Below are positions 1-11,662 of a stretch of DNA of 64,000 nucleotides, piece by piece. Position numbers and translations under genes: made by a program. The DNA is taken from positions 1 to 64,000 of the forward strand of contig NZ_SGXD01000002.1 of the NCBI RefSeq assembly GCF_004216915.1. Reading direction: 5' to 3'. The DNA is from Motilibacter rhizosphaerae (GTDB lineage Bacteria; Actinomycetota; Actinomycetes; Motilibacterales; Motilibacteraceae). How positions within the stretch are numbered: position 1 is the first letter of the stretch; every line of letters starts with the position of its first letter. The notes below the pieces were generated by a model. It saw nothing but the letters and a program-made list of their open reading frames with translations, searched no databases and was not told the DNA's origin.

Positions 1-9
1 CTCCAACAA
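1..9 (-). rRNA. 5' end of 16S rRNA (first ~9 nt only)
   Basis: Read on the minus strand the window ends with TTGTTGGAG, which aligns with the first nine bases of 16S rRNA (AAAUUGAAG in E. coli) and is normally followed by AGTTTGATCC. The rest of the gene lies off the left edge, so the call rests on this short match and on the rRNA-type leader and promoters immediately upstream. Confidence 0.6.
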
Positions 10-211
10 AGCATCTAGAAAACTAGACACCCGATATCGAGCAAACCCTCAAACACCCCCGAAGGGGCGCTCAAAGAAACCCACCACCCACACCACACGG
101 TGCGGGCGACGAGGACAAAACAAATGGCATCTTCCTCGAATAGCACGCTGTTGAGTTCTCAAGAAACGAGCACACACGCTGCCAGCCCTTCCGGGCTTCG
201 TTCGCGGTGAT
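10..211 (-). promoter_or_regulatory. rRNA operon leader with boxA-like antitermination motif
   Basis: The minus strand over 129-168 carries TTTCTTGAGAACTCAACAGC followed by GTGCTATTCGAGG, the conserved leader motif of actinobacterial 16S precursors that contains the boxA-type antitermination site. A small TCTAG-AAAA-CTAGA hairpin at 14-27 lies just before the mature 16S end, and a second hairpin (AGCCC/GGGCT) lies near 184-197, close to the P2 transcript start. No protein is expected here; the 65-codon open frame inside is incidental. Confidence 0.85.
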
Positions 212-217
212 GTCTCT

Positions 218-246
218 ACTTTAGCGGATGTTTCCGCGGGATTCAA
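218..246 (-). promoter_or_regulatory. rRNA promoter P2
   Basis: On the minus strand a -35 box TTGAAT (241-246) is followed after exactly 17 bases by the -10 box TAAAGT (218-223). This is a typical actinobacterial rrn promoter; transcription should begin near position 211 and run into the leader. Confidence 0.85.
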
Positions 247-321
247 ATTCCCGCTCGTTCCCGCTCTCGCTGTCCTCGGGCCGTCGGCTCGCGCCGCTCG
301 TCCCTCCCGGACAACTTCTCC

Positions 322-350
322 ACCTTAGCGACCGGCCTCCGCGCCGTCAA
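322..350 (-). promoter_or_regulatory. rRNA promoter P1
   Basis: On the minus strand TTGACG (345-350) is separated by 17 bases from TAAGGT (322-327). It is a strong housekeeping-type promoter about 100 bases upstream of the second rrn promoter, giving the tandem arrangement usual for rRNA operons. It lies between the tyrS terminator and P2. Confidence 0.8.
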
Positions 351-387
351 GCGCCTCGGTCCTTCCGCCCGTCCCCGCGCCGCAGCG

Positions 388-407
388 CCCCTCCTTGGCA
401 GGAGGGG
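388..407 (-). terminator. Hairpin between tyrS and rRNA promoters
   Basis: An 8-bp stem CCCCTCCT/AGGAGGGG with a four-base loop lies about 60 bases after the tyrS stop and before the rRNA promoters. It has no T tract, which is common in actinobacteria. It probably ends the tyrS transcript. Confidence 0.55.
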
Positions 408-469
408 GGAGCGTCCCGGGAACGAGGAGCAACGTTACAGCGACGTAGCGGCGAACGCAAAACCGCTGC

Positions 470-1738
470 TCAGAGGACCTCGACGGCCGCGAGCGCCCGC
501 TTGCCGCGGCGGAGCACGACCCAGCGGCCGGCCAGGACGTCCTCCTCCCGGAGCAGCGCGTCGGGGTCGCTGACCTTGGCGTTGTTGACGTACGCCCCTC
601 CACCGGCGATGTCGCGGCGCGCCGCGGAGCGGCTGGCGCACACCCCTGCGTCGGCGAGCAGGTCCGCCACCCGGGGGAACGGCCGGCTCGCCTTCGCCCG
701 CGGCAGCTCCGCGAGCGCGGACTCGAGGGTCGCCCCGTCGAGCGCGGCCAGGTCCCCCTGTCCGAACAGCGCCCGGGAGGCCGCCACCACCCGGGCCGTC
801 GCGTCCGCCCCGTGCACGAGGGTCGTCAGCTCCTCCGCCAGCGCGCGCTGCGCGGGGCGAGCAGCCGGCCGCTCCCGGGTCTCCTCCGCCAGGGCCGCGA
901 TCTCCTCCACCGGGCGCAACGAGAAGGCCGGCATCCAGCGCACCACGTCAGCGTCGTCGGCGTTGAGCCAGAACTGGTAGAACGCGTACGGGCTGGTGAG
1001 CTCCGGGTCGAGCCACACCGTCCCCGTCTCGGTCTTGCCGAACTTCGTGCCGTCCGCCTTCGTCACCAGCGGCGTCGCGAACGCGTGCACGCCGGTCCCC
1101 GTCACCCGCCGGACCAGGTCCACGCCGGCGGTGATGTTGCCCCACTGGTCGCTGCCGCCGAACTGCAGCACGCATCCGTGGCGGCGGTGCAGCTCGAGGA
1201 AGTCGTTGGCCTGGAGGACCTGGTAGCTGAACTCGGTGTACGACAACCCGCCTGCAGCGAGGCGCACCGACACCGACTCCCGGTCGAGCATCCGGTTGAC
1301 CGGGAAGTGCTTGCCGACGTCACGCAGGAAGTCGATCGCCGAGACCGACGCGGTCCAGTCGAGGTTGTTGACCATCGTCGCCGCAGCGGGGCCCTCGAAG
1401 GCGAGGAAGCGCGAGACCTGGCTGCGGATGCGCTCCACCCACCCGGCGACGACGTCACGCTCGTTGAGCGAGCGCTCCGCGCTCTTGCCGCTCGGGTCGC
1501 CGATCAGGCCGGTCGCCCCGCCCACCAGCGCGAGCGGGCGGTGGCCGGCGTCCTGCAGCCTCCGGGCCGTGAGGATCTGCACGAGGTTGCCGATGTGCAG
1601 GCTCGGCGCCGTGGGGTCGAACCCCACGTAGAACGGCACCGACCCGCTGCCCAGCACCGCGGCCAGCGCCTCGCGGTCGGTGGTCAGGGCGAGCAGGCTG
1701 CGCGCCTGCAGGTCGTCGAGGATGCTCGTGGCGCTCAT
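470..1738 (-). CDS. tyrS: Tyrosyl-tRNA synthetase
   Basis: This 422-residue class I aminoacyl-tRNA synthetase charges tRNA-Tyr. The N-terminal Rossmann fold has the HIGH-type motif as SLHIGN near residue 48 and the KMSKS-type loop as TKFGKT near residue 231. An S4 RNA-binding domain occupies roughly the last 70 residues. Length is normal for the bacterial TyrRS family. The start is the ATG whose first bases overlap the stop of the upstream glycosylase gene (ATGA), so the two are translationally coupled. It is the last gene of the arg-argH-glycosylase-tyrS run before the rRNA operon. Confidence 0.97.
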   Translation of the reverse strand: MSATSILDDLQARSLLALTTDREALAAVLGSGSVPFYVGFDPTAPSLHIGNLVQILTARRLQDAGHRPLALVGGATGLIGDPSGKSAERSLNERDVVAGWVERIRSQVSRFLAFEGPAAATMVNNLDWTASVSAIDFLRDVGKHFPVNRMLDRESVSVRLAAGGLSYTEFSYQVLQANDFLELHRRHGCVLQFGGSDQWGNITAGVDLVRRVTGTGVHAFATPLVTKADGTKFGKTETGTVWLDPELTSPYAFYQFWLNADDADVVRWMPAFSLRPVEEIAALAEETRERPAARPAQRALAEELTTLVHGADATARVVAASRALFGQGDLAALDGATLESALAELPRAKASRPFPRVADLLADAGVCASRSAARRDIAGGGAYVNNAKVSDPDALLREEDVLAGRWVVLRRGKRALAAVEVL

Positions 1739-2376
1739 GGCGTCGATTCTCCCGTACGTCGCGAGCGCCGCGCGTGCGCCTTGTACGCGCTCACCGTCGG
1801 CTCCCCCGCCAGCCAGAAGCGCCACGGCGTCTGCGCTCCCCCGGCGACCCCCACCCGCGGACCGGCGAGGACCTCCCCCGGCGGGCCAGGAGGGGCGAGC
1901 AGGCGCAGGGGGCTGTCCGGCGCGTACAGGTCGAGGCCGGTGAGCGAGCCGTCGATCCCCAGCGCGCTGCAGAGCCGGGCGGGACCGCGCGCGAGGTCGC
2001 GCGGTGAGCGGCAGGCAGGCCGGCGTACGGCGGCGACCTCCGCCCCCTCGAGGACCTCCCCCGCCCGCAGCAGCACGGCGGCGGCGGTGCCGTCCGGGCC
2101 GCACACGACGTTGGCGCACCAGTGCATGCCGTAGGTGAAGTAGACGTAGAGCGCGCCCGCCGGCCCGAACATCACCGCGGTGCGCGGCGTGCGGCCGCGG
2201 AACGCGTGCGAGGCGGGGTCGGCCTCCCCTGCGTACGCCTCGACCTCCGTCAGCCGCACGACCACGCGGCCCGGCGGCAGGTCGGACACGAGCAGCGCGC
2301 CGAGCAGCGCGGGCGCGACCTCCTCGGCCGGCGCACCGAGCGCCGGCCGGGGGAAGGGCGTCAGGCCGAGGCCCAC
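1735..2376 (-). CDS. DNA-3-methyladenine glycosylase (AAG/MPG family)
   Basis: A 213-residue protein of the alkyladenine-glycosylase family that removes alkylated purines from DNA in base excision repair. The family signature RLTEVEAY with the catalytic glutamate lies near residue 46, followed by the [11 protein letters not shown] motif. Length is typical of bacterial AAG proteins. The start is taken as a GTG inside the 3' end of argH (16-base overlap), because no ATG or GTG lies between the argH stop and the conserved FPRPAL start of the domain. The 3' end overlaps tyrS by four bases. Confidence 0.9.
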   Translation of the reverse strand: MGLGLTPFPRPALGAPAEEVAPALLGALLVSDLPPGRVVVRLTEVEAYAGEADPASHAFRGRTPRTAVMFGPAGALYVYFTYGMHWCANVVCGPDGTAAAVLLRAGEVLEGAEVAAVRRPACRSPRDLARGPARLCSALGIDGSLTGLDLYAPDSPLRLLAPPGPPGEVLAGPRVGVAGGAQTPWRFWLAGEPTVSAYKAHARRSRRTGESTP

Positions 2377-3803
2377 TGCAGCTGCTCGGCCACGGCGGTG
2401 CGCAGGGCGGCGAGCTGCTCGACGACCCGGGCGGGCGCGGTGCCGCCCGTCGTCGAGCGGGCGGCGAGGGCCCCGTCGACGCTGAGCACGGAGCGGACCT
2501 CGGGCGTGAGCCGGGTGTCGATCCGCGCCAGGTCCTCGTCCGGCACCTCCCACAGCTCGAGGCCGCGGGCGTCGCACCAGGACACGAACGCCCCGCTGAT
2601 CTCGTGCGCGTCGCGGAACGCCGTGCCCTGTCGCACGAGCCACTCCGCGACGTCCGTCGCCAGCGCGTGCCCGGTCGGCGTCGAGGCGCGCAACCGCTCC
2701 CCGTCCACCGAGAGCGTCGCCACCATGCCGGCCATCGCGGGCAGGACGAGGAGGAGCTGCTCGACCGCGTCGAAGACCGGCTCCTTGTCCTCCTGCATGT
2801 CCCGGTCGTAGGCGAGGGGCAGGCCCTTCAGCATCGTCAGCACGGCGGTGAGGTGGCCGACGAAGCGGCCGGCCTTGCCACGGGCGAGCTCGGCGATGTC
2901 GGGGTTCTTCTTCTGCGGCATGATCGACGACCCGGTCGAGAAGGCGTCGTCGAGGCGCACCCAGGAGAACTCCGAGGTCGCCCACAGGCACACCTCCTCA
3001 CCGAGGCGCGAGAGGTGCACGCCCAGCAGCGCGGCGCAGAAGAGGAACTCCGCGACGAAGTCGCGGTCGCTGACGGCGTCGATCGAGTTCGCCACCGGCC
3101 CGCTGAAGCCGAGGTCCTTCGCGACCGCGTCGGGGTCGAGCGGCAGCGACGACCCGGCGAGCGCACCTGCCCCGAGCGGCGACCAGTCGGCGCGGACGTC
3201 CCAGTCGCGCAGGCGCGAGACGTCGCGGGCGAGCGGGTGCACGTGCGCGAGCAGCTGGTGGGCGAAGAGCACCGGCTGGGCGTGCTGCAGGTGGGTCATG
3301 CCGGGAGCGGGGACGTCGATGTCGCGCTCCGCCAGCCCGAGCAGCGCCTCCTCGAGCCCGACCACCGCGGCGGCGACCTGCCTGGCCGCGTCGCGCAGGT
3401 AGAGCCGCAGGTCGGTCGCGACCTGGTCGTTGCGCGAGCGCCCCGCGCGCAGCTTGCCGCCCAGCGGGCCGAGCCGCTCGAGCAGCCCGCGCTCCAGGGC
3501 GGTGTGGACGTCCTCGTCGGCCTCGGTCGCCGTGAAGGCGCCGGAGCGGACGTCCGCCTCGAGCTGCTCGAGACCGGCGAGCATCCGCTCGAGCTCCTCG
3601 TCGCTGAGCAGCGCGGCCCGGTGCAGGACGCGCGCGTGGGCCTTCGAGCCCGCCAGGTCGTACGGCGCCAGCCGCCAGTCGAAGTGCACGCTGACCGACA
3701 GCTTCGCGAGCGCCTCCGCGGGGCCGCCGGCGAAGCGCCCGCCCCACAGGCGGGTGGGGCCCGGCGAGGAGTCGACGTCGTCGGAGTCGGCGGCGTTGGG
3801 CAT
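2361..3803 (-). CDS. argH: Argininosuccinate lyase
   Basis: ArgH (480 residues) cleaves argininosuccinate into arginine and fumarate, the last step of arginine synthesis. It is a fumarase/aspartase superfamily enzyme. The signature loop [12 protein letters not shown], which carries the catalytic serine, is near residue 295, and TRLWGGRF marks the N-terminus. The ATG chosen is preceded by GGAAGGACC; an upstream in-frame extension lacks family similarity. It follows argR by 46 bases. argG, which lies between argR and argH in Mycobacterium tuberculosis, is absent here. Confidence 0.97.
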   Translation of the reverse strand: MPNAADSDDVDSSPGPTRLWGGRFAGGPAEALAKLSVSVHFDWRLAPYDLAGSKAHARVLHRAALLSDEELERMLAGLEQLEADVRSGAFTATEADEDVHTALERGLLERLGPLGGKLRAGRSRNDQVATDLRLYLRDAARQVAAAVVGLEEALLGLAERDIDVPAPGMTHLQHAQPVLFAHQLLAHVHPLARDVSRLRDWDVRADWSPLGAGALAGSSLPLDPDAVAKDLGFSGPVANSIDAVSDRDFVAEFLFCAALLGVHLSRLGEEVCLWATSEFSWVRLDDAFSTGSSIMPQKKNPDIAELARGKAGRFVGHLTAVLTMLKGLPLAYDRDMQEDKEPVFDAVEQLLLVLPAMAGMVATLSVDGERLRASTPTGHALATDVAEWLVRQGTAFRDAHEISGAFVSWCDARGLELWEVPDEDLARIDTRLTPEVRSVLSVDGALAARSTTGGTAPARVVEQLAALRTAVAEQLQWASA

Positions 3804-3849
3804 GGAGGTCCTTCCGGCGGAGTCGTGCAGGGTGGCGTTGGAGAGCGGG

Positions 3850-6510
<2,661 letters not shown>

Positions 6511-6514
<4 letters not shown>

Positions 6515-7389
6515 GGCAGCACCTCCGTGCCGATGCCCTCGTCGGTGAAGATCTCGAGCAGGACCGAGTGCGGCACCCGCCCGTCGAGCACGTGCGCCTT
6601 GGCCACGCCACCACGTACGGCGCGCAGGCAGGCGGCCATCTTCGGCACCATCCCGCTGGACAGCCCCGGCAGCAGGCCCTCGAGCACGTCGGCCCGCAGC
6701 GAGGAGACGACCTCGTCGGTGTTCGGCCAGTCGGCGTAGAGCCCCTCGACATCGGTGAGCACGACGAGCTTCTCCGCGCCGAGCGCGACCGCCAGGGCCG
6801 CCGCCGCCGTGTCGGCGTTGACGTTGTAGATCTCGCCGTCGGCCCCGCGGGCGACGCTCGAGACGACCGGGATGCGCCCGTCGCGCAGCAGCCCCTCGAC
6901 GACGCCGCCGTCCACCTCGACCACGTCGCCGACGAGCCCGATGTCGACGGCCTCGCCGTCGACCCAGGCCGGGGTGCGCTCTGCGGTGAACAGCCGCGCG
7001 TCCTCACCCGACAGCCCCACCGCGTACGCACCGTGGGCGTTGACCAGCCCGACGATCTCGCGCTGCACCTGCCCGACGAGGACCATGCGCACGACGTCCA
7101 TCGTCTCGGCCGTGGTGACGCGGAGGCCACCGGTGAAGACCGACTCGATGCCCAGCTTGTCGAGCGCGCTGGTCACCTGCGGACCACCGCCGTGCACGAC
7201 GACCGGCCGGATGCCGGCCAGCCGCAGGAACACCACGTCCTCGGCGAACGCCTGCTTGAGCGCCTCGTCGACCATGGCGTTGCCGCCGAACTTGATGACG
7301 ACGGTCTTGCCGGCGAAGGACTTGAGCCAGGGCAGGGCGTCGGTGAGCGTGCGGGCCTTCGTGAGGGCCGCCTCGCGGGATCTGCTCAT
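6511..7389 (-). CDS. argB: Acetylglutamate kinase
   Basis: ArgB (292 residues) phosphorylates N-acetylglutamate and belongs to the amino-acid kinase family. IKFGGNAM near residue 32 forms the phosphate-binding loop, VHGGGPQV follows, and a C-terminal GGMVPK-type motif appears as SSGMVPKM. The N-terminal helix before the kinase core is typical of arginine-feedback-inhibited hexameric enzymes; that regulation is inferred from family knowledge. The ATG overlaps the argJ stop by four bases. Confidence 0.96.
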
Positions 7390-8537
7390 GTGGAGTACGC
7401 GCTGTTCTCGATGACGTAGTCGGTGGTGAGGTCGGTGGTCCACGTGGTGACCGCGGCGTCGCCGGCGTGCAGGTCGACGACGAAGCGGACCGCACGGCCC
7501 TCCCAGCGGACGAGGTCGCGGGGCTCCCCCGGTCCGCCTGCGCGGCACACCTGGACGCCGTTGATGCTGACGTCGATCTGCGCCGGGTCGAAGACGGCGT
7601 CGGTCGTGCCGACGGCGGCGAGCACTCGGCCCCAGTTGGGGTCCTCGCCGAAGATCGCGCACTTCAACAGGTTGCTGCGCGCGATCGCCCGGCCCGCGGT
7701 GATCGCGTCGTCCTCGCTGGCGGCGCCGACGACCTCGATCGTGACCTCGTGCTTGGCGCCCTCGGCGTCGCCGATGAGCTGCATGGCGAGGTCGAGGCAG
7801 GCCTCCTCGACGGCGGCGTCGAGCTCCGCCTGGCCGGGCGCCTCGCCGGAGGCGCCGGAGGCCAGCAGCACGACCGTGTCGTTGGTCGACATGCAGCCGT
7901 CGGAGTCGATGCGGTCGAAGGTGCGCCGCACCGCCCGGCGCAGGGCCGCGTCGAGCGCAGCCTGCTCCGCCACCGCGTCGGTGGTGAGCACGACGAGCAT
8001 CGTGGCGAGCGCCGGCGCCAGCATCCCGGCGCCCTTCGCCATGCCCCCGACGCTCCAGCCGGCGCGCTCGACGAGCACCTGCTTCGCGTGGGTGTCGGTC
8101 GTCATGATCGCCTCGGCCGCGGCCTGGCCGCCCTCCGGCGACAGCGCGGTCACCGCCGCAGCGACGCCGGCGCTGAGCCTGGCCCGGTCCAGCACCTCGC
8201 CGATGAGGCCGGTGGAGCAGACGACGACGTCGCCCGCGCTGGTCCCCAGCAGGTCGGCGACGTGCTCGGCGGTGAAGTGCACGGTCGCGAAGCCCTCGGG
8301 CCCCGTGAAGCAGTTAGCGCCGCCGGAGTTGAGGACCACGGCGTCGACGCGGCCGTCCGCGGCAGCCTGCTCGCTCCACACGACCGGGTGCGCCTTGCAG
8401 CGGTTGCTGGTGAAGACCGCGGCCGCCTCGAAGCGCGGGCCCTCGTTGACGACGAGCGCGACGTCGGGCTTGCCGCTCGGCTTGAGCCCCGCGGTCACGC
8501 CCGCCGCCCGGAACCCTTGCGGCCCGGTGACGCTCAC
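7386..8537 (-). CDS. argJ: Glutamate N-acetyltransferase / N-acetylornithine acetyltransferase
   Basis: A 383-residue ArgJ that recycles the acetyl group from N-acetylornithine to glutamate, making the pathway cyclic. ArgJ proteins cleave themselves before a nucleophilic threonine; the expected site [12 protein letters not shown] is present with Thr near residue 177, preceded by AKGAGM. The GTG start overlaps the argC stop (GTGA). Whether it is mono- or bifunctional cannot be read here; no argA-like gene lies in the window. Confidence 0.96.
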   Translation of the reverse strand: MSVTGPQGFRAAGVTAGLKPSGKPDVALVVNEGPRFEAAAVFTSNRCKAHPVVWSEQAAADGRVDAVVLNSGGANCFTGPEGFATVHFTAEHVADLLGTSAGDVVVCSTGLIGEVLDRARLSAGVAAAVTALSPEGGQAAAEAIMTTDTHAKQVLVERAGWSVGGMAKGAGMLAPALATMLVVLTTDAVAEQAALDAALRRAVRRTFDRIDSDGCMSTNDTVVLLASGASGEAPGQAELDAAVEEACLDLAMQLIGDAEGAKHEVTIEVVGAASEDDAITAGRAIARSNLLKCAIFGEDPNWGRVLAAVGTTDAVFDPAQIDVSINGVQVCRAGGPGEPRDLVRWEGRAVRFVVDLHAGDAAVTTWTTDLTTDYVIENSAYST

Positions 8538-9568
8538 GGCGCCACCCCCACGAGCGGCAGGCCTGCGGTCTCGGGCAGGCCGAGCGCGAGGTTGGCGTTC
8601 TGCAGCGCCTGGCCTGCCGCGCCCTTGCCGAGGTTGTCGACCGCGACGGTGACGACGGCCCGGCCCGTACGCGGGTCCGCCACCGCCTGCACGTGCGCGG
8701 CGTTCGACCCGAGCGTCGCGGCGGTCGTCGGCTGCGCGCCCTCGGGCAGCACGACGACGAACGGCTCCGCGGCGTACGCGTCGAGCAGCGCCGCCCGCAG
8801 GTCGGCTCCGGTCACGCCCTCCCGCAGGCGCGCGTTGGACGTCGCGAGGATGCCGCGCGGCATCGGCGCGAGCAGCGGGGTGAAGGAGACGGCCACGGGC
8901 ACCCCCGCCGCCCCGGAGAGCGACTGCTCCATCTCCGCGGTGTGCCGGTGCACGCCGCCGACGCCGTACGCCGACACCGCGCCCATGACCTCCGAGCCGA
9001 GCAGGCTCGTCCTCGCGGCCCGGCCGGCGCCCGAGGTCCCAGACGCCGCGACGACCACCACGTCGGGCTCGAGCAGGCCGGCGGCGAGCAGGGGCGCGGT
9101 GCCCAGCGCGACCGAGGTCGGGTAGCAGCCGGGAGAGGCGATCCGCCGCGCGCCCTCGAGCAGCGGGCGCTGCCCGGGCAGCTCGGGCAGGCCGTACGGC
9201 CAGCTGCCGGCGTGGGTGCCGCCGTAGAAGTGCTCCCAGCGGGCGGCGTCCTCGAGCCGGAAGTCGGCGCCGAGGTCGACCACGACGGTGTCGACCGGCA
9301 GGGCCTCGGCGATGGCGGCCGACTGCCCGTGCGGCAGCGCGAGGAAGACCACCTCGTGCCCGGCGAGCAGCTCGGGCGTCGTGCTCGCGATCTCCAGCGC
9401 GCCCAGCGGCGAGGCGGCGAGGTGCGGCTGGCTCGCGCCCAGCAGCTCCCCGGCGCTGCTCGCCCCGGTGACCGTGGCGACCTCGATCTCCGGGTGCGCG
9501 GCGAGCAGGCGCAGCAGCTCGCCCCCGGCGTAGCCCGAACCGCCCGCGACGGCTGCCTTCAACGTCAT
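8534..9568 (-). CDS. argC: N-acetyl-gamma-glutamyl-phosphate reductase
   Basis: ArgC (344 residues), first gene of the arginine operon, reduces N-acetylglutamyl phosphate with NADPH. The nucleotide-binding GGSGYAGGELLRLL motif lies at the N-terminus, and the catalytic cysteine is in ASPGCYPTS near residue 147. The chosen ATG is seven bases after a TATGGT -10 box, so the mRNA is probably leaderless; no ribosome-binding site is visible. Another ATG lies 12 bases upstream in frame, inside that box. An ArgR-like palindrome overlaps the promoter. Confidence 0.95.
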   Translation of the reverse strand: MTLKAAVAGGSGYAGGELLRLLAAHPEIEVATVTGASSAGELLGASQPHLAASPLGALEIASTTPELLAGHEVVFLALPHGQSAAIAEALPVDTVVVDLGADFRLEDAARWEHFYGGTHAGSWPYGLPELPGQRPLLEGARRIASPGCYPTSVALGTAPLLAAGLLEPDVVVVAASGTSGAGRAARTSLLGSEVMGAVSAYGVGGVHRHTAEMEQSLSGAAGVPVAVSFTPLLAPMPRGILATSNARLREGVTGADLRAALLDAYAAEPFVVVLPEGAQPTTAATLGSNAAHVQAVADPRTGRAVVTVAVDNLGKGAAGQALQNANLALGLPETAGLPLVGVAP

Positions 9569-9575
9569 GGCCGTG

Positions 9576-9607
9576 ACCATACCGCATGGCGCATGGCCAT
9601 GCAGGGA
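9576..9607 (-). promoter_or_regulatory. argC promoter with ARG-box-like operator
   Basis: The minus strand has TATGGT (9576-9581) seven bases before the argC ATG. Directly upstream lies the perfect 12-bp palindrome GCATGGCCATGC (9591-9602) within a row of CATG motifs (CATGGCCATGCGCCATG). It resembles Streptomyces ARG boxes, which are built from TGCAT-type half sites, and it covers the -35 position, so bound ArgR would block RNA polymerase. The site also lies upstream of the divergent GGDEF/EAL gene. Confidence 0.6.
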
Positions 9608-9673
9608 TGCCCCGCACGGGTGGTCCTGCGCTGCCCCGCTCGGGCGACAGGGGCGACCGGCCGATGGGGCGGC

Positions 9674-11662
9674 ATGGGTCTCCTGCGCAGCACGCGACGG
9701 GCTCGGCGCGACAACCGCGCCGCGCTCCCCTGGCTGCTGCGCTCGACCTGGGCGCTGGTCGCCTCCGCCCTCGTGCTCGCCGGGCTGACCCTCACCGCCG
9801 TGCACGCGCTCGACTCCACGGTCCGCCAGCGCGCCGCGACCGGCACCGTGCACGCCGGGCGGCTGGTCAGCGCGCTGTTCGTGCTCCGCCAGCTGCACGT
9901 CGACGCGGACGGGCAGGTCGCCGGGCTCGACGACCGCACCCGGGACTCGCTCGACCGCTCGCTGCGCCAGCTCCGGGAGACCGGGCAGCTCGAGGGCCTG
10001 GAGGTCTGGCGCCGTGACGGCGGGCTGGTCTGGGCCGACGACGAGCACGACGCCTCCGAGACCCGGCTGCCCGCCGACGAGCTGCACGCGGTGCTGACGC
10101 ACCCGTACCTGCTCCACCACACACCGGCGGGGGACGGCCGGCTGCGCGACGCGCTCGACGTGCAGCAGGCGTACGACCTCGACGACGACCGCGGGACCGA
10201 CGTCATCGTCGAGGTGGTCTTCCCGCCCGACGCGTACGACGGGGCGGTGAGCCGCGCGCGCGACGTGCTGTACGCCGGCGCCGGGCTCCTGCTCACCGTG
10301 CTCACCGGCGGCCTGCTGCTGCTGCGCCGGCGCGTCGCGCTGCGCAGCCGCCAGGCGGTGCGCGACGCGCTGACCGGGCTCGGCAACCGCACGCTGCTCC
10401 AGGAGGAGGCCCCCGGCCTGCTCGAGCGCCCCGCCTCGCTGCTCCTGCTCGACCTCGACGGCTTCAAGGAGGTCAACGACACCCTCGGGCACGCCGCGGG
10501 CGACGAGCTGCTCGTCCAGGTCGCGCGCGTCCTCGCCGACGGCTGCGGACCGGACGACCTGCTCGTCCGGCTCGGCGGCGACGAGTTCGCCGTCCTCGTG
10601 CCCGGCACGCCAGCGGAGGGCGTCGAGCGCGCCTGGACGCTGTGGCACGCGGTCTGCGCGCCCTGCTCGGTCTCCGGCGTGGCCGTGCGCGTCGGTGCGA
10701 GCATCGGCGTCGCGGTCGCCCCGGAGCACGGCAGCAGCCTCGCCGAGCTGCTGCAGCACGCCGACGTCGCGATGTACCAGGCCAAGGACGACGGCAGCGG
10801 GGTCCGGACGTACGCCGCGGAGGACGACCCGCACGACGCGCGCCGCCTCTCGCTGCTCGCCGACCTGCCGGCGGCGATCCGCGAGGACCAGCTCGTCCTC
10901 GACTACCAGCCGAAGGTCCGGGCCAGCGACGGTGCCGTCGTGAGCCTCGAGGCGCTCGTGCGCTGGCAGCACCCGGAGCGCGGGCTGCTCTCCCCCGCCG
11001 CCTTCATCGAGCTCGCCGAGCGCACCGCCCTCATCGCACCGCTGACCGAGTGGGTGCTGCGCACGGCCACCCGGCAGACGGCGTCCTGGCGCGCCGACGG
11101 CTTCCTCGGCACGGTCTCGGTCAACGTCTCGGCCCGGGTCCTGCTCGACAGCACGTTCCCGGCCATGGTCGAGTCGGCGCTCGCGGACTCCGGCCTCCCG
11201 GCCACCGCGCTCGAGGTCGAGATCACCGAGACCGCCGTCGCGGCCGACCTGGACCGGGCGCGCCGCGTGCTGGGCTGGCTGCGCTCGCTGGGCGTGCGCA
11301 TCGCCATCGACGACTTCGGCGCGGGCTACACCTGCCTCGCGCACCTGCGCCTGCTCCCCGTCGACCAACTGAAGATCGACAGGTCCTTCATCCAGGCGCT
11401 GGAGAGCATCGACACCCAGCCCTCGGACGAGGCCGTGGTCCGCAGCCTGCTGCTGCTCGCCCACGAGCTGGGGCTCGACGTCGTCGCCGAGGGCGTGGAG
11501 GACACGGCCACGGGCTCGCGGCTGTTCGAGCTCGGCTGCGACCAGATCCAGGGCTTCGCGTACTACCGTCCGCTCTCGCCCAGCGCCGCGACCGCGGTGC
11601 TCAGCGAGGCCCACCCGCGGGGCGCGGGGCAGGACCCGCGGGTGACCAGCGCGTCCTGCTGA
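9674..11662 (+). CDS. Membrane GGDEF-EAL cyclic di-GMP protein
   Basis: A 662-residue sensor: transmembrane helix at about 20-45, extracytoplasmic region of about 150 residues, second helix at about 196-217, then GGDEF and EAL domains. The GGDEF motif (RLGGDEF, near 301) is intact with the DLDGFKEVND metal site, but the usual RxxD inhibitory site is not present (CGPD instead). The EAL part has EALVRW near 424, NVSAR, EITET, DDFGAGY, LKIDRSF, AEGVE and QGF, all the residues expected for c-di-GMP hydrolysis. It could therefore be bifunctional. The start ATG is not decided by a clear ribosome site. It is divergent from argC and its stop abuts that of pheT. Confidence 0.93.
   Translation: MGLLRSTRRARRDNRAALPWLLRSTWALVASALVLAGLTLTAVHALDSTVRQRAATGTVHAGRLVSALFVLRQLHVDADGQVAGLDDRTRDSLDRSLRQLRETGQLEGLEVWRRDGGLVWADDEHDASETRLPADELHAVLTHPYLLHHTPAGDGRLRDALDVQQAYDLDDDRGTDVIVEVVFPPDAYDGAVSRARDVLYAGAGLLLTVLTGGLLLLRRRVALRSRQAVRDALTGLGNRTLLQEEAPGLLERPASLLLLDLDGFKEVNDTLGHAAGDELLVQVARVLADGCGPDDLLVRLGGDEFAVLVPGTPAEGVERAWTLWHAVCAPCSVSGVAVRVGASIGVAVAPEHGSSLAELLQHADVAMYQAKDDGSGVRTYAAEDDPHDARRLSLLADLPAAIREDQLVLDYQPKVRASDGAVVSLEALVRWQHPERGLLSPAAFIELAERTALIAPLTEWVLRTATRQTASWRADGFLGTVSVNVSARVLLDSTFPAMVESALADSGLPATALEVEITETAVAADLDRARRVLGWLRSLGVRIAIDDFGAGYTCLAHLRLLPVDQLKIDRSFIQALESIDTQPSDEAVVRSLLLLAHELGLDVVAEGVEDTATGSRLFELGCDQIQGFAYYRPLSPSAATAVLSEAHPRGAGQDPRVTSASC

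Noticed and set aside
49-246. 65-codon open frame on the minus strand at the left edge
   Set aside because: It lies within the rRNA leader and P2 promoter and has no protein similarity.
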